Source: an uncultured Anaerolineae bacterium
Lineage (GTDB): Bacteria; Chloroflexota; Anaerolineae; Aggregatilineales; Phototrophicaceae
Direction of reading: 5' to 3'
Assembly: GCA_937995825.1 (NCBI GenBank)
Contig: CALKJO010000011.1
Span: 17,621 to 81,620, forward strand
DNA: 64,000 nt
The notes beneath the pieces were generated by a model. The model searched no databases, was not told the origin of the DNA, and saw only the letters and a list, made by a program, of their open reading frames with translations. This document shows positions 11,100-19,818 of the stretch, piece after piece (the stretch's first letter is position 1; each line of letters starts with the position of its first letter). A program made the position numbers and the translations under genes.

Positions 11100-11105
11100 A
11101 TTATA
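11100..11105 (-). promoter_or_regulatory. Probable -10 element for priA
   Basis: On the minus strand the bases read TATAAT, a perfect sigma-70 -10 hexamer 33 bases upstream of the priA ATG. No good -35 box is found 16-18 bases upstream, so this may be a weak or activator-dependent promoter. It suggests priA-rsmH can be transcribed separately from tadA. Confidence 0.45.
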
Positions 11106-11184
11106 CGATAGAACAAGTGTATTTGATCACACTGGAAAAGCCGTGCGCCGCTGCGTCGGAATGAATGGCAGGGATAAGGGAACT

Positions 11185-11634
11185 TTATTCGCGCAGTTGA
11201 TTAAAAAAAGACTGAAGCAGCGCGGCGGCTTCCTCCGCCAGCACGCCCGCGAACACGTCTACGCGGTGGGGCAAACCGGGATGTCGGAGCAGATCGACGA
11301 CGCTGCCCGCTGCGCCGGTTTTCGGCTCTAACGCCGCGTAGACCAGGCGGGGAACGCGCGCCATGACCAGCGCGCCAGCGCACATCGGGCAGGGTTCGAG
11401 CGTGGAATAGAGAGTTACGTCGTCCAGCCGCCAGCGTCCGAGCCGAGCGGCAGCGGCGCGCAGCGCGATCATCTCGGCGTGCGCGGTGGGGTCAGAGTCG
11501 GCTTCGCGGCGGTTGCAGCCCGCGCCGATCACGCTGCCCTGATGCACCGCGACTGCGCCAATCGGGGCATCCCCCGCAGCGATGGCTTTTTCTGCCTCCG
11601 CCAGCGCCAGCCGCATGAAATCGAAATCGTTCAT
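11185..11634 (-). CDS. tadA: tRNA-specific adenosine deaminase TadA
   Basis: TadA converts adenosine 34 to inosine in tRNA-Arg(ACG). The 149-residue protein has the deaminase zinc site: H52-A-E54 (TAHAEMIAL) and PCPMC with C82 and C85. Length fits the family. Its ATG follows directly after the stop of the upstream 151-aa gene (TGAATG), implying translational coupling. Confidence 0.94.
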   Translation of the reverse strand: MNDFDFMRLALAEAEKAIAAGDAPIGAVAVHQGSVIGAGCNRREADSDPTAHAEMIALRAAAARLGRWRLDDVTLYSTLEPCPMCAGALVMARVPRLVYAALEPKTGAAGSVVDLLRHPGLPHRVDVFAGVLAEEAAALLQSFFNQLRE

Positions 11635-12090
11635 TCAGAACAGGGAAAGCTGCGTCGGCTCCGGGTCGGGATCGACCGGCGGAGTCTCCGGTCGGGTCGG
11701 CTGCTCGGACTCGACCAGCGCCGATTCGATCTGCGCAGCGGCTTCGGAGAGGGTGGCTTCGCCTTCTTTGAGCGCCGCGACCGGATCGACGGGCGGCGCA
11801 TCAGGCGGGGCGCCGTCCGGCGGCAGATCGACTCCGGTGAAGATCTTGCGCGGTTCGGACGGCAGAGCGGGCAGGTACTCCGGCGGCAGATCATCGGCGC
11901 GCATGGTGGCACGGATGAACAGCTCCTCCAGCTCCGAGTCAGAAAAGCCCGCCTTGATCAGCACGCTGCGCAGCGTGTCGGCGTTGTGCTGCGGCGACAT
12001 GCCGTTAGCGACCTCGCGGACGACGTGCATGTAATGCACGCCCAAGCATTCGCGCCAGTCGTCCTCAAAGGGGTTATGGTTGTTGATCAT
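11635..12090 (-). CDS. Uncharacterised 151-aa protein ending in a beta-clamp binding motif
   Basis: The N-terminal half (about residues 1-75, starting MINNHNPFEDDWRECL) looks helical, the middle is Pro/Asp/Glu-rich and probably disordered, and the last five residues are QLSLF. QL[SD]LF is the established consensus by which polymerases, MutS and other partners dock on the bacterial sliding clamp. Here it sits at the extreme C-terminus on a flexible tail, as it does in several clamp partners. The start ATG overlaps the upstream nuclease stop by 4 bases (ATGA), and the stop abuts tadA. I do not recognise the family; the clamp interaction is inference. Confidence 0.7.
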   Translation of the reverse strand: MINNHNPFEDDWRECLGVHYMHVVREVANGMSPQHNADTLRSVLIKAGFSDSELEELFIRATMRADDLPPEYLPALPSEPRKIFTGVDLPPDGAPPDAPPVDPVAALKEGEATLSEAAAQIESALVESEQPTRPETPPVDPDPEPTQLSLF

Positions 12091-13505
12091 ACGGTGAACG
12101 TGTCTCCCCGATCCGGCATATCGACGGTCAGATCGTAGCGGTCGTGCAGCGCCAGCGCCAGCGACTCCTGCGCCTTCAGTTCGCCATGCACCAGCCAGAC
12201 GCGGCGCAGCCTGCGCTCCGATGCCTGCTGGCACATCGCGCCGACCCAAGCGAGCAGTTCATCGCGGTCGGCATGACCGGAAAACCCATTCAAGACCTCG
12301 CAGCGCGCCCGATTGTGATACGGTTCTCCGAGGATGCGCACTTCCGGGACGCCCTCGACGATCCGCCGTCCAAGCGTCTGTTCCGCCTGCCAGCCGACGA
12401 TCAGGATAGTTGTGCGCGGGTCTTCGATGCGATTTTTCAGATGATGCAGAACTCGCCCGGCTTCCATCATGCCGCTGGCGGCGATGATGATGGCGGGCTG
12501 GTTGAGGAAATTCAGGCGCTTGCTCTCCTCGACCGAGCGCGTATACGTCAGGCGCGAAAACCCGAAGGGATCGGTATTTTCATCGATCTTCGACATAAAC
12601 GCCCGCATTTCGGCGTCGTAACATTCGGGATGGGAGCGGTAGACATTGGTCACATCGGCGGCAAGCGGGCTGTCCACGAAGATCGGCATGTTCGGGATGT
12701 CGCCTGCCTGCGCAAGCTGATGCAGCGCGTAGACCAACTGCTGCGTCCGCCCGACGGCGAAAGCGGGGATGATCACGCTGCCGCCGCGCTTATACGTGTC
12801 GTTGATGATCTGCTCCATCCGTTTGGTGTCGTCCTCGTAGGGTGGGTGCAGACGGTCGCCGTAGGTGCTTTCGAGGATCAGATAGTCGGCGGAGGCGATG
12901 GTCTGCGGATCGCGGATGATGGGAATACCTGCCCGCCCGATGTCGCCGCTGAACACCAGCCGCAGATCGCGCTTGTCGTCCTCATCCGCGATGTCCAGGA
13001 CGACAAATGCGCTGCCGAGCATGTGACCCGCGTCGTGAAAGGTCAGCGTGACGCCAGGCAGCAGCGTATGCGCGCGGCTGTAGCTGAGCGAGGTGAAACA
13101 GCTGAGCGCGAGGATGGCATCCTCCTCGGTGTAGAGCGGCTCGACCGGGTTTTCGTGGTGCTTACGCTTCTTGTTGACAAATTCGGCGTCGCGCTCGTGG
13201 ATATGCCCGCTGTCGCGCAGCATCGCGCCGCACAGATCGCGCGTGGCGTGGGTGCAGAGGATCGCGCCGTCGAATCCCTGTTTGACCAGGTTGGGCAGGT
13301 TGCCGGCATGGTCGATATGGGCGTGCGACAGCACCACAGCGTCAATCGACGCCGGATCGAACGGGAACTCCCGATTGATCCGGAAGGCGTCGGCGCGTTT
13401 GCCCTGATAGAGTCCGCAGTCGAGCAGGATGCGTTTGCCATTGACTTCGATCAGGTGCTGCGAGCCGGTGACGGTGCGGGCGGCTCCATAAAAGGTGATG
13501 CGCAT
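12087..13505 (-). CDS. Metallo-beta-lactamase/beta-CASP RNase
   Basis: This 472-residue enzyme is a CPSF/RNase J-like ribonuclease. The metallo-beta-lactamase motif HAHIDH (H61, H63, D65, H66) is followed by the GHMLGSA and SGDIG segments. The beta-CASP domain includes ESTYGDR, IIPAFAVGRTQQL and IIAASGMMEAGR, ending with GFSGHADRDEL. No N-terminal KH or S1 domain is present. The ATG at 13505 gives the family N-terminus MRITFYGAARTVTG. It is 7 bases after rnd and overlaps the next gene by 4, in an operon rich in RNA-processing enzymes. Confidence 0.92.
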   Translation of the reverse strand: MRITFYGAARTVTGSQHLIEVNGKRILLDCGLYQGKRADAFRINREFPFDPASIDAVVLSHAHIDHAGNLPNLVKQGFDGAILCTHATRDLCGAMLRDSGHIHERDAEFVNKKRKHHENPVEPLYTEEDAILALSCFTSLSYSRAHTLLPGVTLTFHDAGHMLGSAFVVLDIADEDDKRDLRLVFSGDIGRAGIPIIRDPQTIASADYLILESTYGDRLHPPYEDDTKRMEQIINDTYKRGGSVIIPAFAVGRTQQLVYALHQLAQAGDIPNMPIFVDSPLAADVTNVYRSHPECYDAEMRAFMSKIDENTDPFGFSRLTYTRSVEESKRLNFLNQPAIIIAASGMMEAGRVLHHLKNRIEDPRTTILIVGWQAEQTLGRRIVEGVPEVRILGEPYHNRARCEVLNGFSGHADRDELLAWVGAMCQQASERRLRRVWLVHGELKAQESLALALHDRYDLTVDMPDRGDTFTV

Positions 13506-13512
13506 GATGCCC

Positions 13513-14646
13513 TCATTTTCTATGCTGACGCAGGACGCGAAGAATCGCCTCCCCGTGCGCTGACACGCGCCATTCGCCCATGCCATGCAGATCGCGGAGC
13601 TGGTCGAGCGAGTCCGGGTTGCGTTCAGCGATCTGCCAGAGCGTATCTTTGGTGAGGATCACGTCGGGGTCGAGTCCATGTGCCTGCGCCTGCGTTCGCC
13701 GCCATGCGCGCAGCGCCGTATAGCGCAGGACGGTCACCGGATCATTGGGCGGCGGGAGTCTCGGCGGCGGCGGCGGGACGGCAGTCAGTCCGCGATTGAC
13801 CGCGCTGAGCAGGTCAGCGCTGAAATGCTCCAGCATGAAGATCGGGATGTCCTCCAGATCGCACAGGTCGGCTTCGGACTGCGGCATCAGGCGCGCCAAT
13901 GTCGACAGCGCCTTATCGGTCAGCACGCGGTACACAGGCAGATCGACCGTTTTGGCAATGGTTTCGCGCAGCAGATAGACTTCGCGCAGCACCGCCGTCT
14001 GGCGCGGGCTGAGCTGAAGCGGCAGGGCGATGCGCCAGTAGCCTTCTGGATCGAAGCTTGGCGTCGACGGCGTCAGCGCGCACAGTTCGGCGAACACCTC
14101 CTGCGCGTGTCGCCAGCGCTTCAGCCGGACGAGTTCGGCGGTCAGCTTGTCGCGCAGCCGCAGCAGGTAATGCGTGTCCATCTGCGCATAGCGCAGGCTC
14201 TCCGGCGCGAGCGGGCGCTCGCCCCAGTTGTCGCGCTGGTGGCTTTTGTCGAGCGCAGCGCCGAAATAATGCTCGGTCAGATCGCTCAGCCCGATGCGGC
14301 GAAACCCGCAGATGCGCGCCGCCGACAGCGTGTCAAAAAGGGTCGCAAAGCTGAAACCGAAATCGCGCTTGAGCGCCATGACATCGTTTTCAGCGGCATG
14401 GGCAACCTTTTCGATGGCGGGGTCAGCCATGATCGCGCCGAGCGGCGCTAGATCGATGCCCGCCAGCGGATCGATGATGAAATCCGCCGAGTCGGTCGAA
14501 AGCTGGATCAGGCAGACGCGCTCGCGGTAGGCATGGAGCGAATTGGACTCGGTATCGAGCGCGATACGGGGGACGCGGGTCAACGCATCGGCAAGAGCGC
14601 GCAGTTGATCATCGGTATCGATATAGGTGAAGGGGATCATATCCAT
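13513..14646 (-). CDS. rnd: Ribonuclease D
   Basis: The 377-residue protein has the DEDD exonuclease signature: D31 and E33 in ALDTESNS, the HAAENDVMAL segment with the second Asp, and YAQMDTHYLL with the Tyr and final Asp. A C-terminal HRDC domain (about residues 300-375, LRAWRRTQA to ILRVLRQ) is typical of RNase D, which trims tRNA 3' ends. The start overlaps the corA stop by 10 bases. Confidence 0.92.
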   Translation of the reverse strand: MDMIPFTYIDTDDQLRALADALTRVPRIALDTESNSLHAYRERVCLIQLSTDSADFIIDPLAGIDLAPLGAIMADPAIEKVAHAAENDVMALKRDFGFSFATLFDTLSAARICGFRRIGLSDLTEHYFGAALDKSHQRDNWGERPLAPESLRYAQMDTHYLLRLRDKLTAELVRLKRWRHAQEVFAELCALTPSTPSFDPEGYWRIALPLQLSPRQTAVLREVYLLRETIAKTVDLPVYRVLTDKALSTLARLMPQSEADLCDLEDIPIFMLEHFSADLLSAVNRGLTAVPPPPPRLPPPNDPVTVLRYTALRAWRRTQAQAHGLDPDVILTKDTLWQIAERNPDSLDQLRDLHGMGEWRVSAHGEAILRVLRQHRK

Positions 14647-15554
14647 CGGCGGCGTCTGAAAATGATGAGCATGATCACCGCCAGCACCAGCATCATGCCT
14701 GCGATCAGCCAGAAGGCTTCGGGATGTTCATCGAGCGGCAGATCGACATTCATGCCGTAGATGCTGGAGAGCAGTGTCAGCGGCAGCATCGTCACTGACA
14801 TGACCGTCAGGATGCGGATGATCGCGTTCAGCCGGTGGTTGATCAGGCGGTCGGCGGTCTCGGAGATGCCGGCGATGATCTCGAAGTCCTCATCGATCAT
14901 GTCGCGCAGGGTGTGGATGTGGTCAACGATGTCTCCGAAGTATTCATCCAGCTCTTCCTGGATGATCGGGCGCTCGACGCGCTCCAGGTTTTCCAGAATC
15001 GGCACCTGCTGGCGAATGATGCGGCGCAGGGCGATGATGTCGCGGCGAATGACCGCGATGTCGCGGATGAGCTGCATGTCCTCGTCGGTGAAGAGGCGCT
15101 CCTCGACGCGGCGGATGTTCTGATCGACCTTGCGCAGGATCGGAAAGCAGTAATCGACCAGCTTATCGACGATCACGTAAAAGGTGTGGCTGGCGCTGGC
15201 ATCGAGCAGCTTCTGCCGCGCTTCGGTCTGCGACTGACAGCTATCATACAGCTCTTTGAGCGGCTTGAGCGAGCCGTCATGCAGGGTGATGACGAAGCCG
15301 CGCCCGACGAAGAAATTGACCTCGCTCTGGCGCGTCAGGCGATGCGTCGAGTCCCACAGCGGGAAGTGCATGACGATGAAGAGATAATCCTCCGCGTCGT
15401 CGATTTTCGGGCGTTCGTCCGGGCTGAGCGAGTCTTCCAGGTTGAGCGGATGGAAATAGGGATAGAGCCGCTTCAGGGCGTCGATGTCCTGCTGCGTGGG
15501 GTGGATGATATTGATCCAGCTTGTTCGTGTGCCGACGAGCCGATAGAGCGCCAT
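14637..15554 (-). CDS. corA: CorA-type magnesium transporter
   Basis: The 305-residue protein has the long cytoplasmic helical domain of CorA, then two C-terminal membrane segments with the signature YGMN ending the first (SSIYGMNVDLP) and a basic tail after the second. It probably forms a pentameric Mg2+/Co2+ channel. It overlaps rnd by 10 bases and lies 58 bases after the SDR gene at 15613, so it may head or continue the minus-strand operon. Confidence 0.92.
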   Translation of the reverse strand: MALYRLVGTRTSWINIIHPTQQDIDALKRLYPYFHPLNLEDSLSPDERPKIDDAEDYLFIVMHFPLWDSTHRLTRQSEVNFFVGRGFVITLHDGSLKPLKELYDSCQSQTEARQKLLDASASHTFYVIVDKLVDYCFPILRKVDQNIRRVEERLFTDEDMQLIRDIAVIRRDIIALRRIIRQQVPILENLERVERPIIQEELDEYFGDIVDHIHTLRDMIDEDFEIIAGISETADRLINHRLNAIIRILTVMSVTMLPLTLLSSIYGMNVDLPLDEHPEAFWLIAGMMLVLAVIMLIIFRRRRWI

Positions 15555-15612
15555 AATACATGGATTATGCGCCCTGCTTGGTATCTGCGCAAGCGCGGGC
15601 GCGCGGGTGGGA

Positions 15613-17079
15613 TCAGGTGGCGGCGGCGCGCTGCCCGATACGGCGGATCAAGCCGGAGAAGATCAGACTGTGAAGCGGATAGAGGACAACCCAGTAGAGC
15701 AGACCGAGCAAGCCTTTGGGGGCGAAAAAAGCGGTCTGCGTCAGCAGGGTGCTGCCGTCGTCCATCGGTTCCGCCTTGAACTGCAGCCAGGCGAGACCAG
15801 GGACTTTCATTTCAGCGCGCAGGCGCAGCAGGCGATCCGGTTCAACGGCTTCGACGCGCCAGAAATCGAGCGCGTCGCCCACGCGGACATCAGTCGGATG
15901 CCGCCGCCCGCGCCGCATCCCGACGCCGCCGATCAGCCGATCCAGCATCCCGCGCAGCCGCCACGCCCAGTTGAAATACAGCCAGCCGGTCGCCCCGCCC
16001 AGGCTGGTGAAAGCGCGAAAAACGGCGCTGGGCGGCGCGCTGACGATGAGCTTGCGCCGCTCCAGGATCATGCCTTCGTGCGTGGTCAGAACGGCGGGCT
16101 GGTGATTCGGCTGGCTGCTGATCAGCGCGTCCGACCAACTGGTTTCGACTTCGCTGGCGGCGAGCTTTTCCAGCGCGCGGCTGACGGCAGTCGCGAAATT
16201 TACCGGTTCGATCTGCGGGAAGATGCGGCGGGCGGTGTCGTCCTTGACGATCACCTCGTTGCGCAGCCCTTCGATCAGCGGGCGGGCGATGTCGCTGTGA
16301 ATCGGCGTCACCCAATGCACCCAATACGATGAGAGGCGCGGCGTCAGCACTGGCACGGGGATGAGGATGCGGCGCAGCCCGCGCGCTTCGGCATAGCCGA
16401 GGATCATATCGCGGTAGGTGACCACTTCAGCGCCGCCGATCTCGATGATCTGCCCGATGCTTTCGGGCGTAGCCAGGGCGCCGACCAGGTAATTGAGCGT
16501 GTCGCGGATCGAGATCGGCTGAATGCGCGTGTAGACCCAGCGCGGGCAGATCATGATCGGGACGCGCTCGGTCAGGTAGCGGATCATCTCGAAAGACAGG
16601 CTGCCCGATCCGACGATCACGCCGGCGCGAAACTCGGTGACCGGCACAGCCGACTCGCGCAGCGCATCTCCGGTTTGCTGGCGCGAGCGCAGATGCTGCG
16701 AGAGCTGCGCCGAGGAGTCGCCCAAGCCGCCCAGATAAATGATGCGCTTGACGCCCTGACGCTGCGCAACCGCGCCGAAATTACGGGCGGCGTGGATGTC
16801 GCGAGCGTGAAAGTCGTCGCCGGCGCGCATACTGTGAATCAGATAGTAGGCGACTTCCACGTTTGCCAGCGCCGCGTCGAGCGTGCCGCTTTGAAGCACA
16901 TCCCCTTGAACAACTTGCACCTGCGAAAGCCAGGCGCGCCCTTCGATGCGCACCGGATCGCGCACCAGTACGCGGACGCGGTAGCCCGCCGCCAGCAGCG
17001 CCGGGACGAGTCTGCCGCCAACATAGCCGGTCACGCCGGTCACGAGGATGAGGGGGGAAGGGGGGTGGCGATCCGTCAT
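15613..17079 (-). CDS. YbjT-like NAD(P)-binding protein with C-terminal DUF2867 domain
   Basis: Residues 1-290 form an atypical short-chain dehydrogenase/NmrA-like Rossmann domain (ILVTGVTGYVGGRLVPALL, with FHARDIHAARNF and YLGGLGD). Residues about 330-488 match DUF2867 (SRPBCC-like), with VSAPPSAVFRAF, WLYFNWAWRLRG and TAFFAPKGLLGLLYW. Two-domain proteins of this layout (YbjT family) are common and of uncertain substrate; quinone-related or redox sensing roles have been suggested. It is the first gene of the minus-strand block and is divergent from the Rieske operon. Confidence 0.88.
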   Translation of the reverse strand: MTDRHPPSPLILVTGVTGYVGGRLVPALLAAGYRVRVLVRDPVRIEGRAWLSQVQVVQGDVLQSGTLDAALANVEVAYYLIHSMRAGDDFHARDIHAARNFGAVAQRQGVKRIIYLGGLGDSSAQLSQHLRSRQQTGDALRESAVPVTEFRAGVIVGSGSLSFEMIRYLTERVPIMICPRWVYTRIQPISIRDTLNYLVGALATPESIGQIIEIGGAEVVTYRDMILGYAEARGLRRILIPVPVLTPRLSSYWVHWVTPIHSDIARPLIEGLRNEVIVKDDTARRIFPQIEPVNFATAVSRALEKLAASEVETSWSDALISSQPNHQPAVLTTHEGMILERRKLIVSAPPSAVFRAFTSLGGATGWLYFNWAWRLRGMLDRLIGGVGMRRGRRHPTDVRVGDALDFWRVEAVEPDRLLRLRAEMKVPGLAWLQFKAEPMDDGSTLLTQTAFFAPKGLLGLLYWVVLYPLHSLIFSGLIRRIGQRAAAT

Positions 17080-17165
17080 TGCTAGTTGACCTCTTTAGAG
17101 ACGCGATTGGGTGTTGTTGGTATCAGTATAGCAGGAAGCGCGCCGCATGGAATCCAGAACGCGTT

Positions 17166-17194
17166 TTGACAGCGCCGGTCATTTGTGATACATT
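17166..17194 (+). promoter_or_regulatory. Sigma-70-type promoter for the Rieske/cytochrome b operon
   Basis: A perfect TTGACA (17166-17171), a 17-base spacer and TACATT (17189-17194) form a strong promoter. Transcription would start near 17201, leaving a leader of about 115 bases before the Rieske ATG at 17319. Confidence 0.75.
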
Positions 17195-17208
17195 TTACAA
17201 AGACCAGC

Positions 17209-17237
17209 AGTGAAGCTGATACATTCTTAGTGAAGCT
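17209..17237 (+). repeat. Direct repeat AGTGAAGCT downstream of the promoter
   Basis: AGTGAAGCT occurs at 17209-17217 and 17229-17237, exactly 20 bases apart (two helical turns), just after the expected transcription start. TGATACATT also occurs twice (17186-17194 and 17217-17225). Such phased repeats could be an operator or mRNA element; this is inference. Confidence 0.5.
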
Positions 17238-17318
17238 CTATCTAAAAGCCGAACTAGGTGCTACAATGACGGTATAGAAGCCGTCCCCAGCATCTAAGAT
17301 CGAGGAGGTTGTTTCAAG

Positions 17319-17912
17319 ATGGCGACCCTCACCGCGCGCGAGTCAAAAGCCGCCGTTGTGTCAAAGCCAGCTAAAGCCGAGGTCAAGGTTGAGGTCAGCG
17401 CGCCCAGCCGCCGTGAATTTCTGTATTACATCTGGGGCGCATCCATCGTACTGTTATTGGGACAGGCGGGAGCGGGTCTCATCTGGTTTGCGCTGCCGCG
17501 TTTCAAAGAGGGGACGTTCGGCGGCCTGTTCACGCTGACTCCCGATAAACTGCCTGCGCCGGGCAATCCGCCGTATCAAGAGGCGTCCGGGCGTTTCTGG
17601 GTATCCAACACCGATCAGGGCGTGGTCACGCTGTACGGCGTCTGCACGCATCTAGGCTGTTTGCCGAAATGGTCAGAGACCAACTTCCGCTTTGAATGCC
17701 CGTGTCACGGTTCGAAATTTGCGCTCAACGGCGACTATATCGAGGGTCCCGCGCCGCGCAACCTGGATCGCTTTGTGGCGACGGTCTTTTTCACAGACGG
17801 CACGTCGGCGCAGATGGACAGCGCCGGCAATCCGATCCCGCTGGAAGGCAAGACGGTGGAGCGCATCGAGGTCAACACCGGCGCGCGGATCAATGGCAAA
17901 ACGCACTCGTAA
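17319..17912 (+). CDS. Rieske iron-sulfur subunit of quinol:cytochrome c oxidoreductase
   Basis: The 197-residue protein carries the [2Fe-2S] ligands C109-T-H111-L-G-C114 and C127-P-C129-H130. One N-terminal membrane helix (about 34-60) follows a long basic cytoplasmic tail. It moves electrons from quinol, oxidised at the cytochrome b Qo site, to cytochrome c. The ATG follows a good GAGGAGG site. It is the first gene of a three-gene unit with cytochrome b and diheme cytochrome c. Confidence 0.95.
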   Translation: MATLTARESKAAVVSKPAKAEVKVEVSAPSRREFLYYIWGASIVLLLGQAGAGLIWFALPRFKEGTFGGLFTLTPDKLPAPGNPPYQEASGRFWVSNTDQGVVTLYGVCTHLGCLPKWSETNFRFECPCHGSKFALNGDYIEGPAPRNLDRFVATVFFTDGTSAQMDSAGNPIPLEGKTVERIEVNTGARINGKTHS

Positions 17913-17964
17913 ATGAAGGCATTCACGAACATTGTTAGACGAGTTCGCCTGAGGAGATGAACTT

Positions 17965-19812
17965 ATGTCCGTACTCCCATTTCCTTCTTTTCTAGACGAC
18001 ATCAAGGAGAAGGGATTCAAGCGCGCTCTTTACGAGGGCGTCAATGAAGTGGTGGAACGCGCCACCGCCGGCATGAACATTCAAGACATCCGCGAAGCTC
18101 TGCGCGGTGAAGCGGCAAGCCGTAAGCCGAATCCGCGCTTGCAGCCCCATGCGGACGGCTTCTGGCTGCACATGCGCCCGTCTTACTTCCATAAATCGGT
18201 GACCGGTATCTATCCCGAATTTCGGCTCGGCTGGCTCTCGACCTATTTCGTCTTTTTTGAGACGATCACCGGCATCTTCCTGATGATCTTCTACACGCCG
18301 TCGCCCACTTATGCCTACGCTAATATGCTCAACATCATGAGCAATGTCCCATTGGGACAGTTCATGCGCGATCTGCACCGTCTGGGCGCGGAGGCGATGG
18401 TCTTGATCGTCACGCTGCACATGCTCAGGACGTTCTTCACGGGCAGTTATAAAAAGCCGAGACAGTTCACCTGGTTCACCGGCGTGGTGCTGCTGTTCTG
18501 CACGATGTTTTTGAGCTTCAGCGGCTATCTGCTGCCCTGGGATCAGCTCGCGCTCTGGGCGGTCACCATCGGGGCGTCGATGATCGAGGCCGCGCCGCCG
18601 GAAGTCGTCGGGACGAACCTGAACCTGCTGCTGCGCGGCGGACCGGAGATCGGCGCAAACGGCTTGCTGCGTTTCTATTTGCTGCATGTGCTGGCAGTGC
18701 CGGCGCTGTTGTTCATCTTCACCGGCGTCCACTACTACAAGGTGGTCATTCACGGGCATTCGCTGCCGCCGAAGGAAGAGAATATCGGCGAAGATACCGC
18801 TAAGCGCGTCCCACTGGACAAGCGCGTCTACTTTATCCCCGACATCATGACCAGCGAGATCATGTGGATCGGGGTGACGACGCTGATCCTGGTCATCCTG
18901 GTGACTTGGTTCTACCATGCACCGCTGGAGAACCACGCTGACCCGCAGATCACGCCGCTGGGGACAACGGCGCCCTGGTATTTCCTCTGGATTCAAGGCG
19001 CGCTCAAGCTCGGCGACAAAGTGCTGTGGGGGATCATCTTCCCGACGGTCTATCTGGGCTTCCTGGCGCTGCTGCCCTATCTCGATACCACACCGAGCCG
19101 CCGCTGGGCGCACCGGCGCAGCATCTTCACCATCATTCTGCTTTTGATCTCGGCGACCGTCGTCCTCAGCTATATGGGGCTGGCGGAATTCGGCGTGATC
19201 AACACCGCCGACGTGGACATCTTGCATCACATGACGATGGAGCCTGCGCACAATCACATCGGCTTGCTGCGCCCGATCCCGTACAACCAGCTCACCCCTG
19301 GCATGTACACGACCAGGCAGTTTAAAGCCGAACCAGGCGATGAAATCGGGATGATCGGGGCGTTCAACGCCGAACTGGAACAGCCGCTGGGCGCGCCGAT
19401 CAGGGTTGGCAATGCGACGGTGCGGACGCCGGAGGAATTCATCGTCAATTACATGGAGACGCAGCAGCATCTGCATCTGCCCGTCGGCTTGAACTTCGTC
19501 CCGCTGCCGAGCGACGCGGCTGAACTCAACCGTGTGATGAAGAAGTTCTACGAGGAGATCGAGGCGGCGCATCATGAGCTGCGCAACGGCTGGGGCGGCT
19601 TGATCATCACCGATGATCAGAACGGACTCAAGCGGCTGGACATCTTCATCTTCTGGCACGAGGTCGAAATGGAGCGCGGCTTCCCCGTCCTGAACGCCAA
19701 CGGCGAGTCGATCCCCGTGCTGGATGAGAACGGCAATCCGGTGCTGCGCGTCAGCAGCCATCGGATGTATATCCACCAAGACTCGCAGTATTTCAATGCA
19801 CCTGGAGCATAA
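17965..19812 (+). CDS. Cytochrome b (fused b6/subunit IV type) with long C-terminal extension
   Basis: The 615-residue protein includes the N-terminal four-helix haem domain and the subunit IV-like part in one chain. Haem ligands are H138/H241 and H152/H256; the spacings of 14 and 15 match cytochrome b6 rather than mitochondrial cytochrome b (14 and 14). The Qo motif usually written PEWY reads APWY at 336-339. The last membrane segment ends near residue 408, and about 205 further residues form a hydrophilic extension (NHIGLLRPIPYNQLTPGMY onward) absent from ordinary cytochrome b. Quinol oxidation with transmembrane electron bifurcation is the family role; menaquinol as substrate is inference. 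Confidence 0.94.
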   Translation: MSVLPFPSFLDDIKEKGFKRALYEGVNEVVERATAGMNIQDIREALRGEAASRKPNPRLQPHADGFWLHMRPSYFHKSVTGIYPEFRLGWLSTYFVFFETITGIFLMIFYTPSPTYAYANMLNIMSNVPLGQFMRDLHRLGAEAMVLIVTLHMLRTFFTGSYKKPRQFTWFTGVVLLFCTMFLSFSGYLLPWDQLALWAVTIGASMIEAAPPEVVGTNLNLLLRGGPEIGANGLLRFYLLHVLAVPALLFIFTGVHYYKVVIHGHSLPPKEENIGEDTAKRVPLDKRVYFIPDIMTSEIMWIGVTTLILVILVTWFYHAPLENHADPQITPLGTTAPWYFLWIQGALKLGDKVLWGIIFPTVYLGFLALLPYLDTTPSRRWAHRRSIFTIILLLISATVVLSYMGLAEFGVINTADVDILHHMTMEPAHNHIGLLRPIPYNQLTPGMYTTRQFKAEPGDEIGMIGAFNAELEQPLGAPIRVGNATVRTPEEFIVNYMETQQHLHLPVGLNFVPLPSDAAELNRVMKKFYEEIEAAHHELRNGWGGLIITDDQNGLKRLDIFIFWHEVEMERGFPVLNANGESIPVLDENGNPVLRVSSHRMYIHQDSQYFNAPGA

Positions 19813-19818
19813 GGTCTG

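Noticed and set aside
11112..11135. GTGTATTTGATCACAC, similar to a CRP/FNR operator
   Set aside because: The half-site spacing is five instead of six and the left half is a poor match, so it is not called as an operator.
12144..13655. 503-codon plus-strand open frame opposite the beta-CASP nuclease
   Set aside because: It lies antisense to a gene with intact catalytic motifs and its translation shows no fold-like pattern.
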